Positions 16,176 through 24,874 of a DNA stretch of 60,240 nucleotides are shown piece after piece. The stretch's first letter is position 1. Every line of letters begins with the position of its first letter. Below the pieces are notes generated by a model. The model had not been told where the DNA came from and did not search any database. It saw only the letters and a list, made by a program, of their open reading frames with translations. Made by a program: the position numbers and the translations under genes. The stretch lies in assembly GCF_000269905.1 (NCBI RefSeq), contig NZ_AKIF01000001.1:1-60240 (forward strand), in the 5' to 3' direction. Source of the stretch: Alkalibacillus haloalkaliphilus C5. Lineage in GTDB: Bacteria; Bacillota; Bacilli; Bacillales; Alkalibacillaceae.

Positions 16176-16217
16176 TAAATATGGAAAGATAAGGATTCGC
16201 TATAAGGAGGCGATAAC

Positions 16218-16340
16218 ATGTTTGATCATCACATGCTTCGTGAAGCGATTGTTACAGATAAAAGAAAACAATACACGCAGCCTAGTAAAAAGGTTGAAAA
16301 GCCATCAAGTTCAATCTTTTCGTTTTTCAAAATCTTTTAA
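16218..16340 (+). CDS. Small 40-residue protein of unknown function
   Basis: Starts MFDHHMLREAIVTDKRKQYT, continues with a Lys/Ser/Pro-rich middle, and ends with an aromatic SIFSFFKIF tail that could touch membrane. The ribosome site AAGGAGG lies seven bases before ATG, with a good promoter upstream and a terminator downstream, so it is probably expressed as a single gene. Its N-terminus resembles the ORF at 10758. I recognise no family. Confidence 0.6.
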   Translation: MFDHHMLREAIVTDKRKQYTQPSKKVEKPSSSIFSFFKIF

Positions 16341-16406
16341 TCTCGCACTCAAACTAGCGCAACTTAGACATAACAGCTTATAAGACTAATAGTTTGTTAG
16401 ATATAT

Positions 16407-16450
16407 AAAAGCCATCAACCTTCCCCTTTTGGTTGATGGCTTACTTTTAT
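16407..16450. terminator. Bidirectional terminator
   Basis: AAGCCATCAACC pairs with GGTTGATGGCTT across a 10-base loop. T-rich tracts on both sides serve the small ORF (plus) and the hydrolase gene (minus). Confidence 0.85.
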
Positions 16451-16451
16451 A

Positions 16452-17093
16452 TTAATGAATAAATTGGCCGCGCTTAAAAAAATTATCTACATGTTTAAAC
16501 GTCTCTTCCTCATGATGAATACTACGATGACCGTATGATAAAACTTTAAAATCCTTCAGACCTGGATAATAAACTGAATCAACCTCAATATAACCATCGT
16601 TATCACCTGGGATAAATGGGTTGAAAGCTAAGTTGCTTTTATCACCCGCTATAGCACCTATTTCAATACCTGTTTTATTTTGAAATTCTATATTATCTAA
16701 ATACTCCGTGCTTAAAGATCTAACTGTGCGAAATACATTAACATAACCTCGAACTTTACTTGCTAAGTCAGCCAGCTGACTACCTCTATTTGGTGTTCCG
16801 ATTAAAACGCAACGGCCGATGTAGTCTAAGTACTTCGTATCGGTTAACAATTTCCGTATGACTAAACCACCTGTACTATGTCCAACTAAATGCACTTTCT
16901 CATCAGGTCCAATCCCTGACTGAACGACACCTTCTAATAAATCCTCAACAAGTGTCACGATTACATCAAACTCATTGAACGTTAATGGTAAATCGGGAGT
17001 AAAGCAATCATACCCTTGTTTCTGTAAAAAATTAGCCATCGTGTGCATATCTTTATCACTACGGAAAAAACCATGAATTAAAATGACTTTCAT
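16452..17093 (-). CDS. Alpha/beta-hydrolase (lipase/esterase-like)
   Basis: 213 residues. The fold is shown by ILIHGFFRSD (4-13, oxyanion region), the nucleophile elbow GHSTGG (about 72-77) and LIGTPNRGSQLADL, a segment shared with lipases and PGAP1-like esterases. The late Asp is probably in GDNDGYI, and His in YGHRSIHHEE. I start at ATG 17093 with GGGGGAG upstream; the longer frame lacks a ribosome site. No signal peptide, so cytoplasmic. Substrate unknown. Confidence 0.8.
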   Translation of the reverse strand: MKVILIHGFFRSDKDMHTMANFLQKQGYDCFTPDLPLTFNEFDVIVTLVEDLLEGVVQSGIGPDEKVHLVGHSTGGLVIRKLLTDTKYLDYIGRCVLIGTPNRGSQLADLASKVRGYVNVFRTVRSLSTEYLDNIEFQNKTGIEIGAIAGDKSNLAFNPFIPGDNDGYIEVDSVYYPGLKDFKVLSYGHRSIHHEEETFKHVDNFFKRGQFIH

Positions 17094-17265
17094 GCAAACT
17101 CCCCCTTTACACTTTATAACTATACTGTACTCATTTGGAAAAGTGCTTTTCAAAGAAAACCACTTAATTATAGAAGAAAGTCATAAAATTGTAACGTTTG
17201 TATTATAGTAGTATTGCTTCTTTATTAGTACATACCCAAATTTTAAGGAAGGATGTCATAAAACA

Positions 17266-18249
17266 GTGAAACAACTTAAAGAAATTTCACAAGAAGGGTC
17301 TTTTCAAAGGCAAAAAAACCGCTTCACGACACCATTTAGTAGCGAAAGTGGATTACCAATCGAGCCTGGACGATACCGATTGTTATGGTCACCTGCCTGC
17401 CCATGGGCTCACAGAGCAGTGATTGTTCGAGAACTGTTAGGATTAGACACTGTTATTTCATTAGGTACAGCTAGTCCAATGCGACCTAAGATAGACCGTG
17501 TTGATTGGGAGTTTTCGTTAGATGAAGACTGTATCGACCCTGTATTAAAAGTCCGCTATATTAGTGAATTATATTTAAACTCAGACCCAAGCTTCTCAGG
17601 CCGACCTACTGTACCTGCAATGGTGGACTTAAAAACTAAAAAAGTTGTTAATAATGATTACTTCAACTTAACAAAATATTTTGAGACAGTATGGTCACCT
17701 TATCATAAAGAGAATGCACCGAACCTATACCCAGAACATTTACGAAAGCAAATTAATAAATTTAATGATACAATTTTTCATGACGTTAATAACGGTGTAT
17801 ATCAATGTGGTTTTGCGCATTCTCAAGAGGCCTATGAACAAGCGTATGACACATTGTTCGCTAGACTAGATCAACTTAATCAACATTTAGAAAAAAGCCG
17901 TTTTTTGTTAGGTGATTATATTACAGATGCTGATATCCGCTTATTTACTACACTCGTCCGTTTTGATACCGCTTATTACACGGCATTTAGCACAAATAAA
18001 CACTTGATCCGAGAGTACAAAAACCTTTGGGGATACGCTCGTGATTTGTATCAAACAGCTGGGTTTGGCAATACGACAGACTTTGATGCGATCAAAAAGC
18101 ATTACCACTTATCTATTACGATTAATCCAGATTACGCAAAACCTAAAATTTTACCGAAAGGCCCAGACCTATGTGCATGGAATGAACGTCCTGAACGCGA
18201 TATACTAAGTAAATTACCGAGTAAGTTTTTATATAAGGAGCCGACATAA
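17266..18249 (+). CDS. Glutathionyl-hydroquinone reductase-like protein (Xi-class GST)
   Basis: 327 residues, full length for the YqjG/ECM4 family. The catalytic motif is SPACPWAHR with Cys45, followed by the Xi-class GRPTVPAMVD and an all-helical C-terminal GST domain containing FLLGDYITDADIRLFTTLVRFD. Known members reduce glutathionyl-hydroquinones. Most Bacillaceae make bacillithiol instead of glutathione, so the true thiol partner here is uncertain. Start is GTG with AAGGAAGG upstream. The GNAT gene follows one base later, making an operon. Confidence 0.85.
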   Translation: MKQLKEISQEGSFQRQKNRFTTPFSSESGLPIEPGRYRLLWSPACPWAHRAVIVRELLGLDTVISLGTASPMRPKIDRVDWEFSLDEDCIDPVLKVRYISELYLNSDPSFSGRPTVPAMVDLKTKKVVNNDYFNLTKYFETVWSPYHKENAPNLYPEHLRKQINKFNDTIFHDVNNGVYQCGFAHSQEAYEQAYDTLFARLDQLNQHLEKSRFLLGDYITDADIRLFTTLVRFDTAYYTAFSTNKHLIREYKNLWGYARDLYQTAGFGNTTDFDAIKKHYHLSITINPDYAKPKILPKGPDLCAWNERPERDILSKLPSKFLYKEPT

Positions 18250-18250
18250 T

Positions 18251-18757
18251 ATGAGTACAGCTATAATTAGAGATGCTAGACGAGAAGAGATCCCGTTAAT
18301 TAGACAGCAACGGGTAGAAGCTTATGAACCTTATTCACAAGTACTAACCAATGAACATTGGCACGCTTTAAAAGGAACATTATCTTCAGAAAACGACACT
18401 AAAGAAGGTGTCGATTTAATCGTGGCACAATTAGACGATGAAATAATTGGAAATGTAGTCCTTTTTCCTGCTGAAATAGATGCTTACGAATGGATCGATG
18501 CCTTACAATACCCAGAACTAAGAATGCTTGCCGTCGTACCGAAAGGAAGAGGTCATGGAATTGGCAAAGCACTTGTACAAGAGTGCATCAATCGGACGAA
18601 ACAAAGAGGTTATACTAAAATGGGGTTACACACAGGAGAGTTCATGAAGTCAGCAATTCAATTATATGAACAATTTGGATTCAAACGAGTACCCGAACAC
18701 GATTTCCAACCGGCTGATGATGGGGTGAATGTTAGAGCTTATGTTTTAAATATATAG
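18251..18757 (+). CDS. GNAT family N-acetyltransferase
   Basis: 168 residues. The acetyl-CoA loop is VVPKGRGHGIGKALVQECI (about 96-114), preceded by the ELRMLAV strand and followed by a C-terminal YEQFGFKRVPEHDF segment, the standard GNAT layout. The ribosome site AAGGAG lies in the last codons of the GST gene. Acceptor substrate not predictable. Confidence 0.85.
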   Translation: MSTAIIRDARREEIPLIRQQRVEAYEPYSQVLTNEHWHALKGTLSSENDTKEGVDLIVAQLDDEIIGNVVLFPAEIDAYEWIDALQYPELRMLAVVPKGRGHGIGKALVQECINRTKQRGYTKMGLHTGEFMKSAIQLYEQFGFKRVPEHDFQPADDGVNVRAYVLNI

Positions 18758-18822
18758 ACTAAGATCAAATCAGGTAGTTAGACACCCTTATTCATGGATT
18801 GTCTTATAGGACTAATATTGTA

Positions 18823-18852
18823 CAAAAAACGCAGAGAAGGATTCTCTGCGTT
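18823..18852 (-). terminator. Terminator of the SIMPL gene
   Basis: On the minus strand AACGCAGAGA pairs with TCTCTGCGTT across a short loop and ends in T6. Confidence 0.88.
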
Positions 18853-18872
18853 CGATATGATCACTCTACAAA

Positions 18873-19541
18873 CTAAGAGTGATAATGGAACTTCGCAATA
18901 AGGTTAGCTTCTACCTCAATCATTCCAGGTTCTATAGGCGTAAGTGTTTGGGATTGCTCAAGAGTCATAGTATAAGGTGTCACCGGGTCACTAAGCGCAC
19001 CTTGTTCATTAACTTCTATCGGGGTTGGATCAAGTGAGACTTGCATAGCACTTGTTAATGACATAGCTTTAAGAACCGCATCTTCCAATGCTTCTTGTAA
19101 AGCTAAGCGATAAACGGCTTGTGGGTCTTTAACCGAGAAAGACAATCCCGATACTTCATTTACTCCATTTCTAACCGCTTCATCTACAACTTCACCAACT
19201 ACCCCAATGTCATAGATGGTCACTTGAATACTATTTCGCACCTCATAGCCAATAAACTGCTGTTCTCCGTCTACATACTGGTATTGTGGATAGATTGTAT
19301 AACTTACTGTTTTAATTTGTTCAGTTGTTAACCCTAATTCCAAAAGCGCACCAATAACTTGATCCATCGTTTCAGCATTTGTGGATTGAGAGATAGATAA
19401 CGATTCATCTCTAGTTACAACCGTTAAGGTTACTTGCGCTACATCAGACTCAGTTTCAATCACGCCCTTCCCTGTCACTCTTAATATACGATGACCATTT
19501 AAAACATTAGATTGCTCTTGTGCATAACCGAATTCATGCAC
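18873..19541 (-). CDS. SIMPL domain protein (DUF541)
   Basis: 222 residues. The SIMPL fold is marked by ILRVTGKGVIETESDVAQVTLTV near the start, the NAETMDQVIGALLELGL helix and the TVSYTIYPQY strand. No signal peptide is visible, unlike many exported members. GTG start with AAGGTGG upstream. It is a single gene with its own terminator. Molecular role of the family is not settled. Confidence 0.8.
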   Translation of the reverse strand: MHEFGYAQEQSNVLNGHRILRVTGKGVIETESDVAQVTLTVVTRDESLSISQSTNAETMDQVIGALLELGLTTEQIKTVSYTIYPQYQYVDGEQQFIGYEVRNSIQVTIYDIGVVGEVVDEAVRNGVNEVSGLSFSVKDPQAVYRLALQEALEDAVLKAMSLTSAMQVSLDPTPIEVNEQGALSDPVTPYTMTLEQSQTLTPIEPGMIEVEANLIAKFHYHS

Positions 19542-19620
19542 TTACAAAACCACCTTTCTTATAAGCGCCTCACATATCTACATATGACTTCACGCTCACA
19601 AGTATGACCGTTTCTTATAT

Positions 19621-19652
19621 AAAAAAGCAGAGTCCCTTAACTCTGCTTTTTT
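19621..19652. terminator. Terminator overlapping the end of the ywaF-like gene
   Basis: AAAAAAGCAGAG and CTCTGCTTTTTT form the stem. The upstream arm (minus strand) encodes the last residues KKQS, so the stop codon lies in the loop. Confidence 0.88.
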
Positions 19653-20362
19653 ACTTTATTCTCTGTCCAATATACAAACCCATAAATCAATAAAAACAAC
19701 CCAATCGCGATCACCTCAAGCGACAAAATATACCAAGGATATGGACCTAGATAATCTATAAAAGTTGCACTACTAGGTTTGCCATTTAGGAACATGTAGT
19801 TTGAACCTAATATATTATTAATGTTCCAGACGACAAAAGCAATGACATTAAGGGCTACAAATGCTCTCCATACTGACCTAAAAGTCGGTTTGAATTGCTC
19901 AACCCACAACATGTATAAACAAGCCAAAACAATTGCTATATGAGAGATGAAAAACTGGAAAAACCGCATATGTGGGTAACCAAAAAATAATTCTGGAGTG
20001 ATCATCGCAATCAATGCACCTGTCATACTGACGAAAAAAGCAACCTCAAACATCCGATAATCTTTTGTGAGTAACATAGCCGCACATAAATACATCGAAA
20101 TTGAACTAAGTTGTAATGGTAGGTTAACCGTTATGTCCCATTCTCCATGGGCGAAATACCAGACATGGAACGTAACCTCTCCTAATAATAAAACTCCGAC
20201 TAAACTATATGTCCAAACGATCGTACTCTGTTCACGAATATTCTTACGATTGAGAAACAAATAAACGGCGACAACAAAAGTTAAAAGAAGCATCGCAATA
20301 TGGGGAATGCCAAATAGTTCAAACGGATAATCCGCTCGATCAAAGCTGAATAAACCCCACAT
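19637..20362 (-). CDS. TIGR02206 family integral membrane protein (YwaF-like)
   Basis: 241 residues with six to seven hydrophobic helices. The N-terminal FELFGIPHIAML and the central LPLQLSSISMYL segments, with a conserved HVWYF between, fit the TIGR02206/YwaF family. It has a short basic C-tail that is part of the terminator. Located in the cytoplasmic membrane; function unknown. ATG with AAGGAG upstream. It follows the S9 peptidase by 26 bases, so the two are likely co-transcribed. Confidence 0.75.
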   Translation of the reverse strand: MWGLFSFDRADYPFELFGIPHIAMLLLTFVVAVYLFLNRKNIREQSTIVWTYSLVGVLLLGEVTFHVWYFAHGEWDITVNLPLQLSSISMYLCAAMLLTKDYRMFEVAFFVSMTGALIAMITPELFFGYPHMRFFQFFISHIAIVLACLYMLWVEQFKPTFRSVWRAFVALNVIAFVVWNINNILGSNYMFLNGKPSSATFIDYLGPYPWYILSLEVIAIGLFLLIYGFVYWTENKVKKQS

Positions 20363-20388
20363 GACGACCCACTCCTTTTAAAATGATG

Positions 20389-22191
20389 TTAAACTTTTTG
20401 AGTAACTGTTTGATGTTTCTCTAAAAATTGTAACATCGTTTGGTAAACATTAATTTCGTTTTCCTTTTTCGAGAAGCCATGCCCTTCATCTTCAAGCACT
20501 AAATACTCAACTTCTCGTCCTTCACTTCGAAGCTTGTCGACAATTTGATCTGATTCTTCTTTGACGACGCGAGGATCTTTTGCCCCTTGAATAACGAGCA
20601 TCGGTTTTTCCATTCCATCTAAATACGTAATAGGAGAGTCCTTTTCAAAGCGCTCTCGATCTTTTTCAGGGTCACCTAACCAACGCTTCATAATAGGCTT
20701 CCAATGGTCTGGTACTGAATTGACGAATGTAAATAAGTTCGATACGCCGAAAATATCGACAACCGCTTTGAAATATTCAGGATGACGACCATGTAAGAGT
20801 AGTGCCATGTAGCCGCCATAACTACCACCAACTAAAAATAGTCGTTCAGGGCTTGAAATACCTTGTTCAAACAACCACTCAATAGCATAAACATTATCAA
20901 GACGCGGTCCCTCTCCCCAGTCTTGTTCCACTAACTTAACAAATGATGATCCATAACCTGTACTTCCTCTGAAGTTCGGGCAGAAAATGGTGTAACCTCG
21001 GTTAAGCAAACATTGGAACATGGCGCGATAAAATTTCCTTTCAGCTGCTTGCGGACCACCATGAGGCCAAAAGACCGTGTGACCATTATCATTCTCAGGC
21101 TTAGCACGGAATAGTAAAGCTTCAATTTCCATACCATCAAACGACTCGTATGTGACGACTTCTGGGTCTACCATTTCTTCTGGACTAACACCTAACACAC
21201 GATTAGCCGTAATCTGCTTCCAACCAGACTCATTATATTTAAAAATATTGTGTGGAATAACGGCACTACGACCTAAAATATAGACATTACCTGACTTAGC
21301 GACTTGTACTTTTTCAATGACATCAACTGGCGCATCGATATTTTCTAGTGTTCCGTTTTTAACATCATAACGATATAAATAATCTGTTACGCCTTTTTCT
21401 GTCACTAAATAAAACTGCTCTCGCTCTTTGTCATACTTAATGTCTTCAATACTCTCACTTTCAATTTCTAGCACTTTTTCAAATGATTTTTCCGTTAAGT
21501 CAAACTTTGCTAAATAATTAAACTCACTTTCATAGTTTGTCACAAAATAGATTGCTCTATCTTCAACGAATGTAGCGCCACCACTAACGTGAACTTTCTC
21601 ACGATCTGGCGTTAAGTCAAAAACACCTTCCTCTGTCTTAACGAACGCTATTGAGTATGTATTCGCTAAAGTTGTTGAGAAAACGAACGACTTCTCATCC
21701 TCTGAAACAGCTGAAAGTGGCGTCGGGCCCATTTCGCCTTCATGCACTAAGTCATCTTTACCAGTTTCTAAGTTTCGTACGCGCGTGTTTAGAAAACTTG
21801 GGTTGTCCTTAGATGTCACGTAATATAAACGTTCCCCATCTTCAGATAGATGAGAATAGAAATACTTTTCTTCAGACTCTCCTGTAACTAAAGGTTGAGG
21901 TAAACCACCTTCAGGTGAGACAGCATAGATTTGATAATTCTCATCACCATCACGGTCAAACCCTGCTAAAACATAGCGTCCTTCTGGATCAAATTTTAAA
22001 AAGTTACTAGATTCATCTTGGTGAGCAAAAAGGTATGGGTATTGATCGGGTAAATTCATCGCCCAAATGTTCATCGTTCCACTTATATTCGAACTAAATA
22101 ATAAACGATCTTCATTAGGACTTACAGTAAAGTTAGATATGGCATATGAACGAAAAAACTGTTCTACTGTTGGCTTTGGAAATTCAATCAC
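20389..22191 (-). CDS. S9 family peptidase (acylaminoacyl/dipeptidyl type)
   Basis: 600 residues. The first 330 or so look like a beta-propeller, with repeated WAMNL/IYAVSPEGG/LYYVTSKDNP strands. The catalytic alpha/beta-hydrolase domain follows with GGSYGGYMAL (Ser near 453), QGAKDPRV (Asp) and EDEGHGF (His). These enzymes cut short peptides in the cytoplasm; no signal peptide is seen. Start is GTG with GGGGGAAA upstream. Acylaminoacyl peptidase and prolyl oligopeptidase activities cannot be told apart here. Confidence 0.9.
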   Translation of the reverse strand: MIEFPKPTVEQFFRSYAISNFTVSPNEDRLLFSSNISGTMNIWAMNLPDQYPYLFAHQDESSNFLKFDPEGRYVLAGFDRDGDENYQIYAVSPEGGLPQPLVTGESEEKYFYSHLSEDGERLYYVTSKDNPSFLNTRVRNLETGKDDLVHEGEMGPTPLSAVSEDEKSFVFSTTLANTYSIAFVKTEEGVFDLTPDREKVHVSGGATFVEDRAIYFVTNYESEFNYLAKFDLTEKSFEKVLEIESESIEDIKYDKEREQFYLVTEKGVTDYLYRYDVKNGTLENIDAPVDVIEKVQVAKSGNVYILGRSAVIPHNIFKYNESGWKQITANRVLGVSPEEMVDPEVVTYESFDGMEIEALLFRAKPENDNGHTVFWPHGGPQAAERKFYRAMFQCLLNRGYTIFCPNFRGSTGYGSSFVKLVEQDWGEGPRLDNVYAIEWLFEQGISSPERLFLVGGSYGGYMALLLHGRHPEYFKAVVDIFGVSNLFTFVNSVPDHWKPIMKRWLGDPEKDRERFEKDSPITYLDGMEKPMLVIQGAKDPRVVKEESDQIVDKLRSEGREVEYLVLEDEGHGFSKKENEINVYQTMLQFLEKHQTVTQKV

Positions 22192-22421
22192 TCGTATTTC
22201 CCCCTTAAATAATTTAATTGTTTGAATATTCCTTATTATTATAAACGAAAAATGGGCTACGTTGAAACAATAGATAGTTATATGTTAATTATTCGACAAA
22301 TAACACTCTATTTCCCGAGAAATAATCAAATTTCACACTGAGCCGTACCAAATGGATTAAGAAATGTCCCCAAACTATATGAATCGTATGTTAAATTATT
22401 AAAAGAGGAAGGTGAAACACT

Positions 22422-22694
22422 ATGGAACTAATCAGTGATGTATGGACTACCATGATTGTAACGGGGATTGTTTTGTTCTTAATTTTAGTAATAGTAGATC
22501 GAATGCGAGGTAAGTCAACAAGCCGAGCCATGAGAGAACTACAAACATCCTCTTTCTTTACCTTTGTTATGCTTGTGACATCAGTATTGGCCGTTATAGG
22601 ACTCGGATTTACATACCTTTTTTATATCAGCCTTTTATTCTCCATAGCCGGAGTTGGGATGATTTTATTATCAATTAGAAAGCTTAGAAAATAG
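22422..22694 (+). CDS. Small three-helix membrane protein
   Basis: 90 residues with helices at about 10-27, 44-63 and 66-83, and a basic cytoplasmic loop (DRMRGKSTSRAMREL). GAGGAAGG lies before the ATG. It is nine bases upstream of the CHY zinc finger gene and probably co-transcribed. No family recognised. Confidence 0.6.
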   Translation: MELISDVWTTMIVTGIVLFLILVIVDRMRGKSTSRAMRELQTSSFFTFVMLVTSVLAVIGLGFTYLFYISLLFSIAGVGMILLSIRKLRK

Positions 22695-22703
22695 GGAGAG
22701 GTT

Positions 22704-23033
22704 ATGATGCTTGTACATGGGAAAAATGTATTTGGAAGTATAGATCAAGAAACGCGGTGCAGCCATTACAACACCGAGGTTGATCGAATTGCGATTAAAT
22801 ATAAATGCTGTAAAGAATATTACCCTTGCTATAAGTGTCATGAGGAACATACGAGCCACACGATCGAGAAATGGGCCAAGGATGAAAGAGATACGAAAGC
22901 AATTTTATGCGGTTCATGTGGAGATGAATTAACAATTCGTGAATACATGAACCACGGTACACATTGCCCAAAATGTAATGCTCAATTTAATATAAACTGC
23001 CGTATGCATTATCATCTTTACTTTGACCTATAG
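22704..23033 (+). CDS. CHY zinc finger protein
   Basis: 109 residues, almost entirely a CHY-type zinc domain: RCSHYNTEVDRIAIKYKCC, YYPCYKCHEEH, LCGSCGDEL, and a final HCPKCNAQFN supply the Cys/His ligands for about three zinc ions. The family includes yeast Hot13, and many Bacillus members are uncharacterised. Two adjacent ATGs are possible starts; the second has slightly better spacing from GAGG. Cytoplasmic. Confidence 0.85.
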   Translation: MMLVHGKNVFGSIDQETRCSHYNTEVDRIAIKYKCCKEYYPCYKCHEEHTSHTIEKWAKDERDTKAILCGSCGDELTIREYMNHGTHCPKCNAQFNINCRMHYHLYFDL

Positions 23034-23034
23034 C

Positions 23035-23274
23035 TTAGACAATGCCTAAAGCTATTAATACAACAACTAAAAACAATAATGCGGATGCCACCATGAAAGA
23101 AACGCCATTAAACTTTGAACCGGACTTAAAATTCTCAACACCAATTAATAAGACTAACAGACCAATTAATGATGTAATGATTAGTGGTGACGTGTTTACT
23201 GTATTAGTAAAATAATTTAACACAATTAAAAGTAAAACAGATATTGAAAGCATAAAGTTAACTTTAACTAACAT
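23035..23274 (-). CDS. Small membrane protein, DUF3953-like
   Basis: 79 residues with three hydrophobic helices and a central LLIGVENFKSGSKFNG turn resembling DUF3953/YczI proteins. I start at ATG 23274, because AGGGG is eight bases upstream; the GTG three codons earlier overlaps the ribosome site. Convergent with the CHY gene, with only one base between the stops. Confidence 0.6.
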   Translation of the reverse strand: MLVKVNFMLSISVLLLIVLNYFTNTVNTSPLIITSLIGLLVLLIGVENFKSGSKFNGVSFMVASALLFLVVVLIALGIV

Positions 23275-23456
23275 TTTAAACACCCCTGAATCTCTTTATT
23301 ACCACATACATTCTACTATGTTTTAGGACTTTTTAAAAAGAAAATCTTCTCAGATTCTCACCGTTTATGTTAATTTACGTGTGAATGTTACTCAAAGGTA
23401 GTGGTAAAATGGGTTATTTCATCTCTTTTGGACATAATATTGTTGAGGTGAAAGGT

Positions 23457-24089
23457 GTGAATAAAAGAAAGAAAAAGGCAGATCCACTATTAATCGCAAT
23501 TCTAATAGGTGTATTCGTAGCGGCTTTAACATTTGACTTACTTAAATGGACGTTTAACATTCCAGGTATTGCGTGGGTTGCAACAGCTGGTGTACTCGTG
23601 TTGATCTATTTTGCTCGTTCTTACTTAAATGAGCGTAAGCGGGCACGTGTAATTGAATATAGAAGGCAGTATTTACAAAAACATGGAGAGCTTGAACAAT
23701 TAAAACAAATGTCCTCTCAAGATTTTGAACAATATATTAGTGACCTGTTCGTACAAATGGGTTATAACGCCTTCGTGACAGAACCTAATGGAAAGCCTTG
23801 TGAAGATTTAATTGTTTCGTTTGATGACTTCTTTGCAACTGTCGTCTGCCAAAATGGTAAAAACATTACCGTCACACCTGAAGAAATCAGAAAATGTGAG
23901 TCATCACTTGAACAGTCAAATGCTTCAATTGCTTTCTTCATTACGACAGGCGATTTCGAAGAACAGATCCATTCACAATCAGTTAAATTAATTAATGGAC
24001 AAGACTTAATGAAACTAATTAATGAAGTAACAGCCGAGACAAAAGGTGGACAAATGTATCAACCTTTTAAACTTTTGCGCATTCAATAA
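23457..24089 (+). CDS. Membrane-anchored Mrr-like nuclease-fold protein
   Basis: 210 residues: basic N-terminus, two helices (11-29 and 37-52), a charged linker, then an Mrr_cat-like domain (about 85-200). SSQDFEQYISDLFVQMGY matches the Mrr start. The catalytic Asp would be D117 in CEDLIVS. The usual Q-x-K is CQNGK here (131-135), so the Lys is displaced and activity is doubtful. I start at GTG 23457 with GAGGTG upstream. Could be a DNA sensor or a decayed restriction enzyme. Confidence 0.65.
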   Translation: MNKRKKKADPLLIAILIGVFVAALTFDLLKWTFNIPGIAWVATAGVLVLIYFARSYLNERKRARVIEYRRQYLQKHGELEQLKQMSSQDFEQYISDLFVQMGYNAFVTEPNGKPCEDLIVSFDDFFATVVCQNGKNITVTPEEIRKCESSLEQSNASIAFFITTGDFEEQIHSQSVKLINGQDLMKLINEVTAETKGGQMYQPFKLLRIQ

Positions 24090-24102
24090 ACTAAAGATGG
24101 GG

Positions 24103-24169
24103 TGACTCGCTCTAAATAATGCTTTTAGTCAAATAATTTGCTAATGTCTTAAGAAAGTTGAGCGAGTCA
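24103..24169 (+). other. Long-loop hairpin between the Mrr-like and RDD genes
   Basis: TGACTCGCTC (24103-24112) and GAGCGAGTCA (24160-24169) are exact complements 47 bases apart; GGTTTTTT follows 10 bases later. It may be a poor terminator or a folded leader. The rest of the 252-base gap shows nothing else. Confidence 0.45.
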
Positions 24170-24341
24170 GTTTCTGTTGGTTTTTTAAGAGTCGAACTGA
24201 TGAAACAAACGAGATTTTTAGAATTGTAAAGGCAGATGAATGACTGTAAATTAACAAGAATAGAATAATAACGATTGTAAAAGTAGATCCATAAACTTTC
24301 AATCTATTAAGTAACATCTCAAAGAAAAAGGTGGTTTTTAC

Positions 24342-24779
24342 ATGCAGCAACTAGATTCCCCAGCTGGATTTTGGATTAGATTAATTGCTTTATTTGTCGA
24401 TGGAATTGTATTAATGATTACAGTTGGGATCATGACTTCAATCGTGTACGGTCAGTTTTTCATGGAAAGAGAAACTGTCTTTGAATTTATTGAGCCCATT
24501 TACTTTATCATACTCCCAGTCTTATGGGCCGGTTACACATTAGGTAAACGTGCTATGGGAATAAGGATTGCCAAAATTGATGGTACAAAGCTTGGAATAG
24601 GCGCCATGCTTTTACGTGAAATTGTTGGCGGGCTAATCTATGTATTTACATTTGGGATTGGTCTCATTGTTAGTATTTTTATGGTTGTATTTAGAGAGGA
24701 TAAACGCTCGCTCCATGATCTAATCGCTAAAACATATGTCACCTATAATAAGCCTTATGAATTATCTCAATATAGTTAA
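24342..24779 (+). CDS. RDD family membrane protein
   Basis: 145 residues. The family motif appears as GFWIRLIALFVDGIVL (residues 8-23), a Gly/Arg/Asp pattern in helix 1, followed by GKRAMGIRI and EDKRSLHDLIAKTYV. Three to four helices. Some RDD proteins transport ions or act in Na+/H+ exchange; here no partner gene is present. ATG with AAAGGTGG upstream and a strong terminator after. Confidence 0.85.
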   Translation: MQQLDSPAGFWIRLIALFVDGIVLMITVGIMTSIVYGQFFMERETVFEFIEPIYFIILPVLWAGYTLGKRAMGIRIAKIDGTKLGIGAMLLREIVGGLIYVFTFGIGLIVSIFMVVFREDKRSLHDLIAKTYVTYNKPYELSQYS

Positions 24780-24820
24780 CGAATTACCGCCTGTTTAGCG
24801 GCAATTCGTTATTTTTTTTG
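24778..24820 (+). terminator. Terminator after the RDD gene
   Basis: AACGAATTACCGC pairs with GCGGCAATTCGTT (one mismatch) across 7 bases, then AT8. Confidence 0.92.
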
Positions 24821-24874
24821 AATAATAACTTGTATAACATGACAAACCCACCAGGCTTTACAGACTAATTAAGA

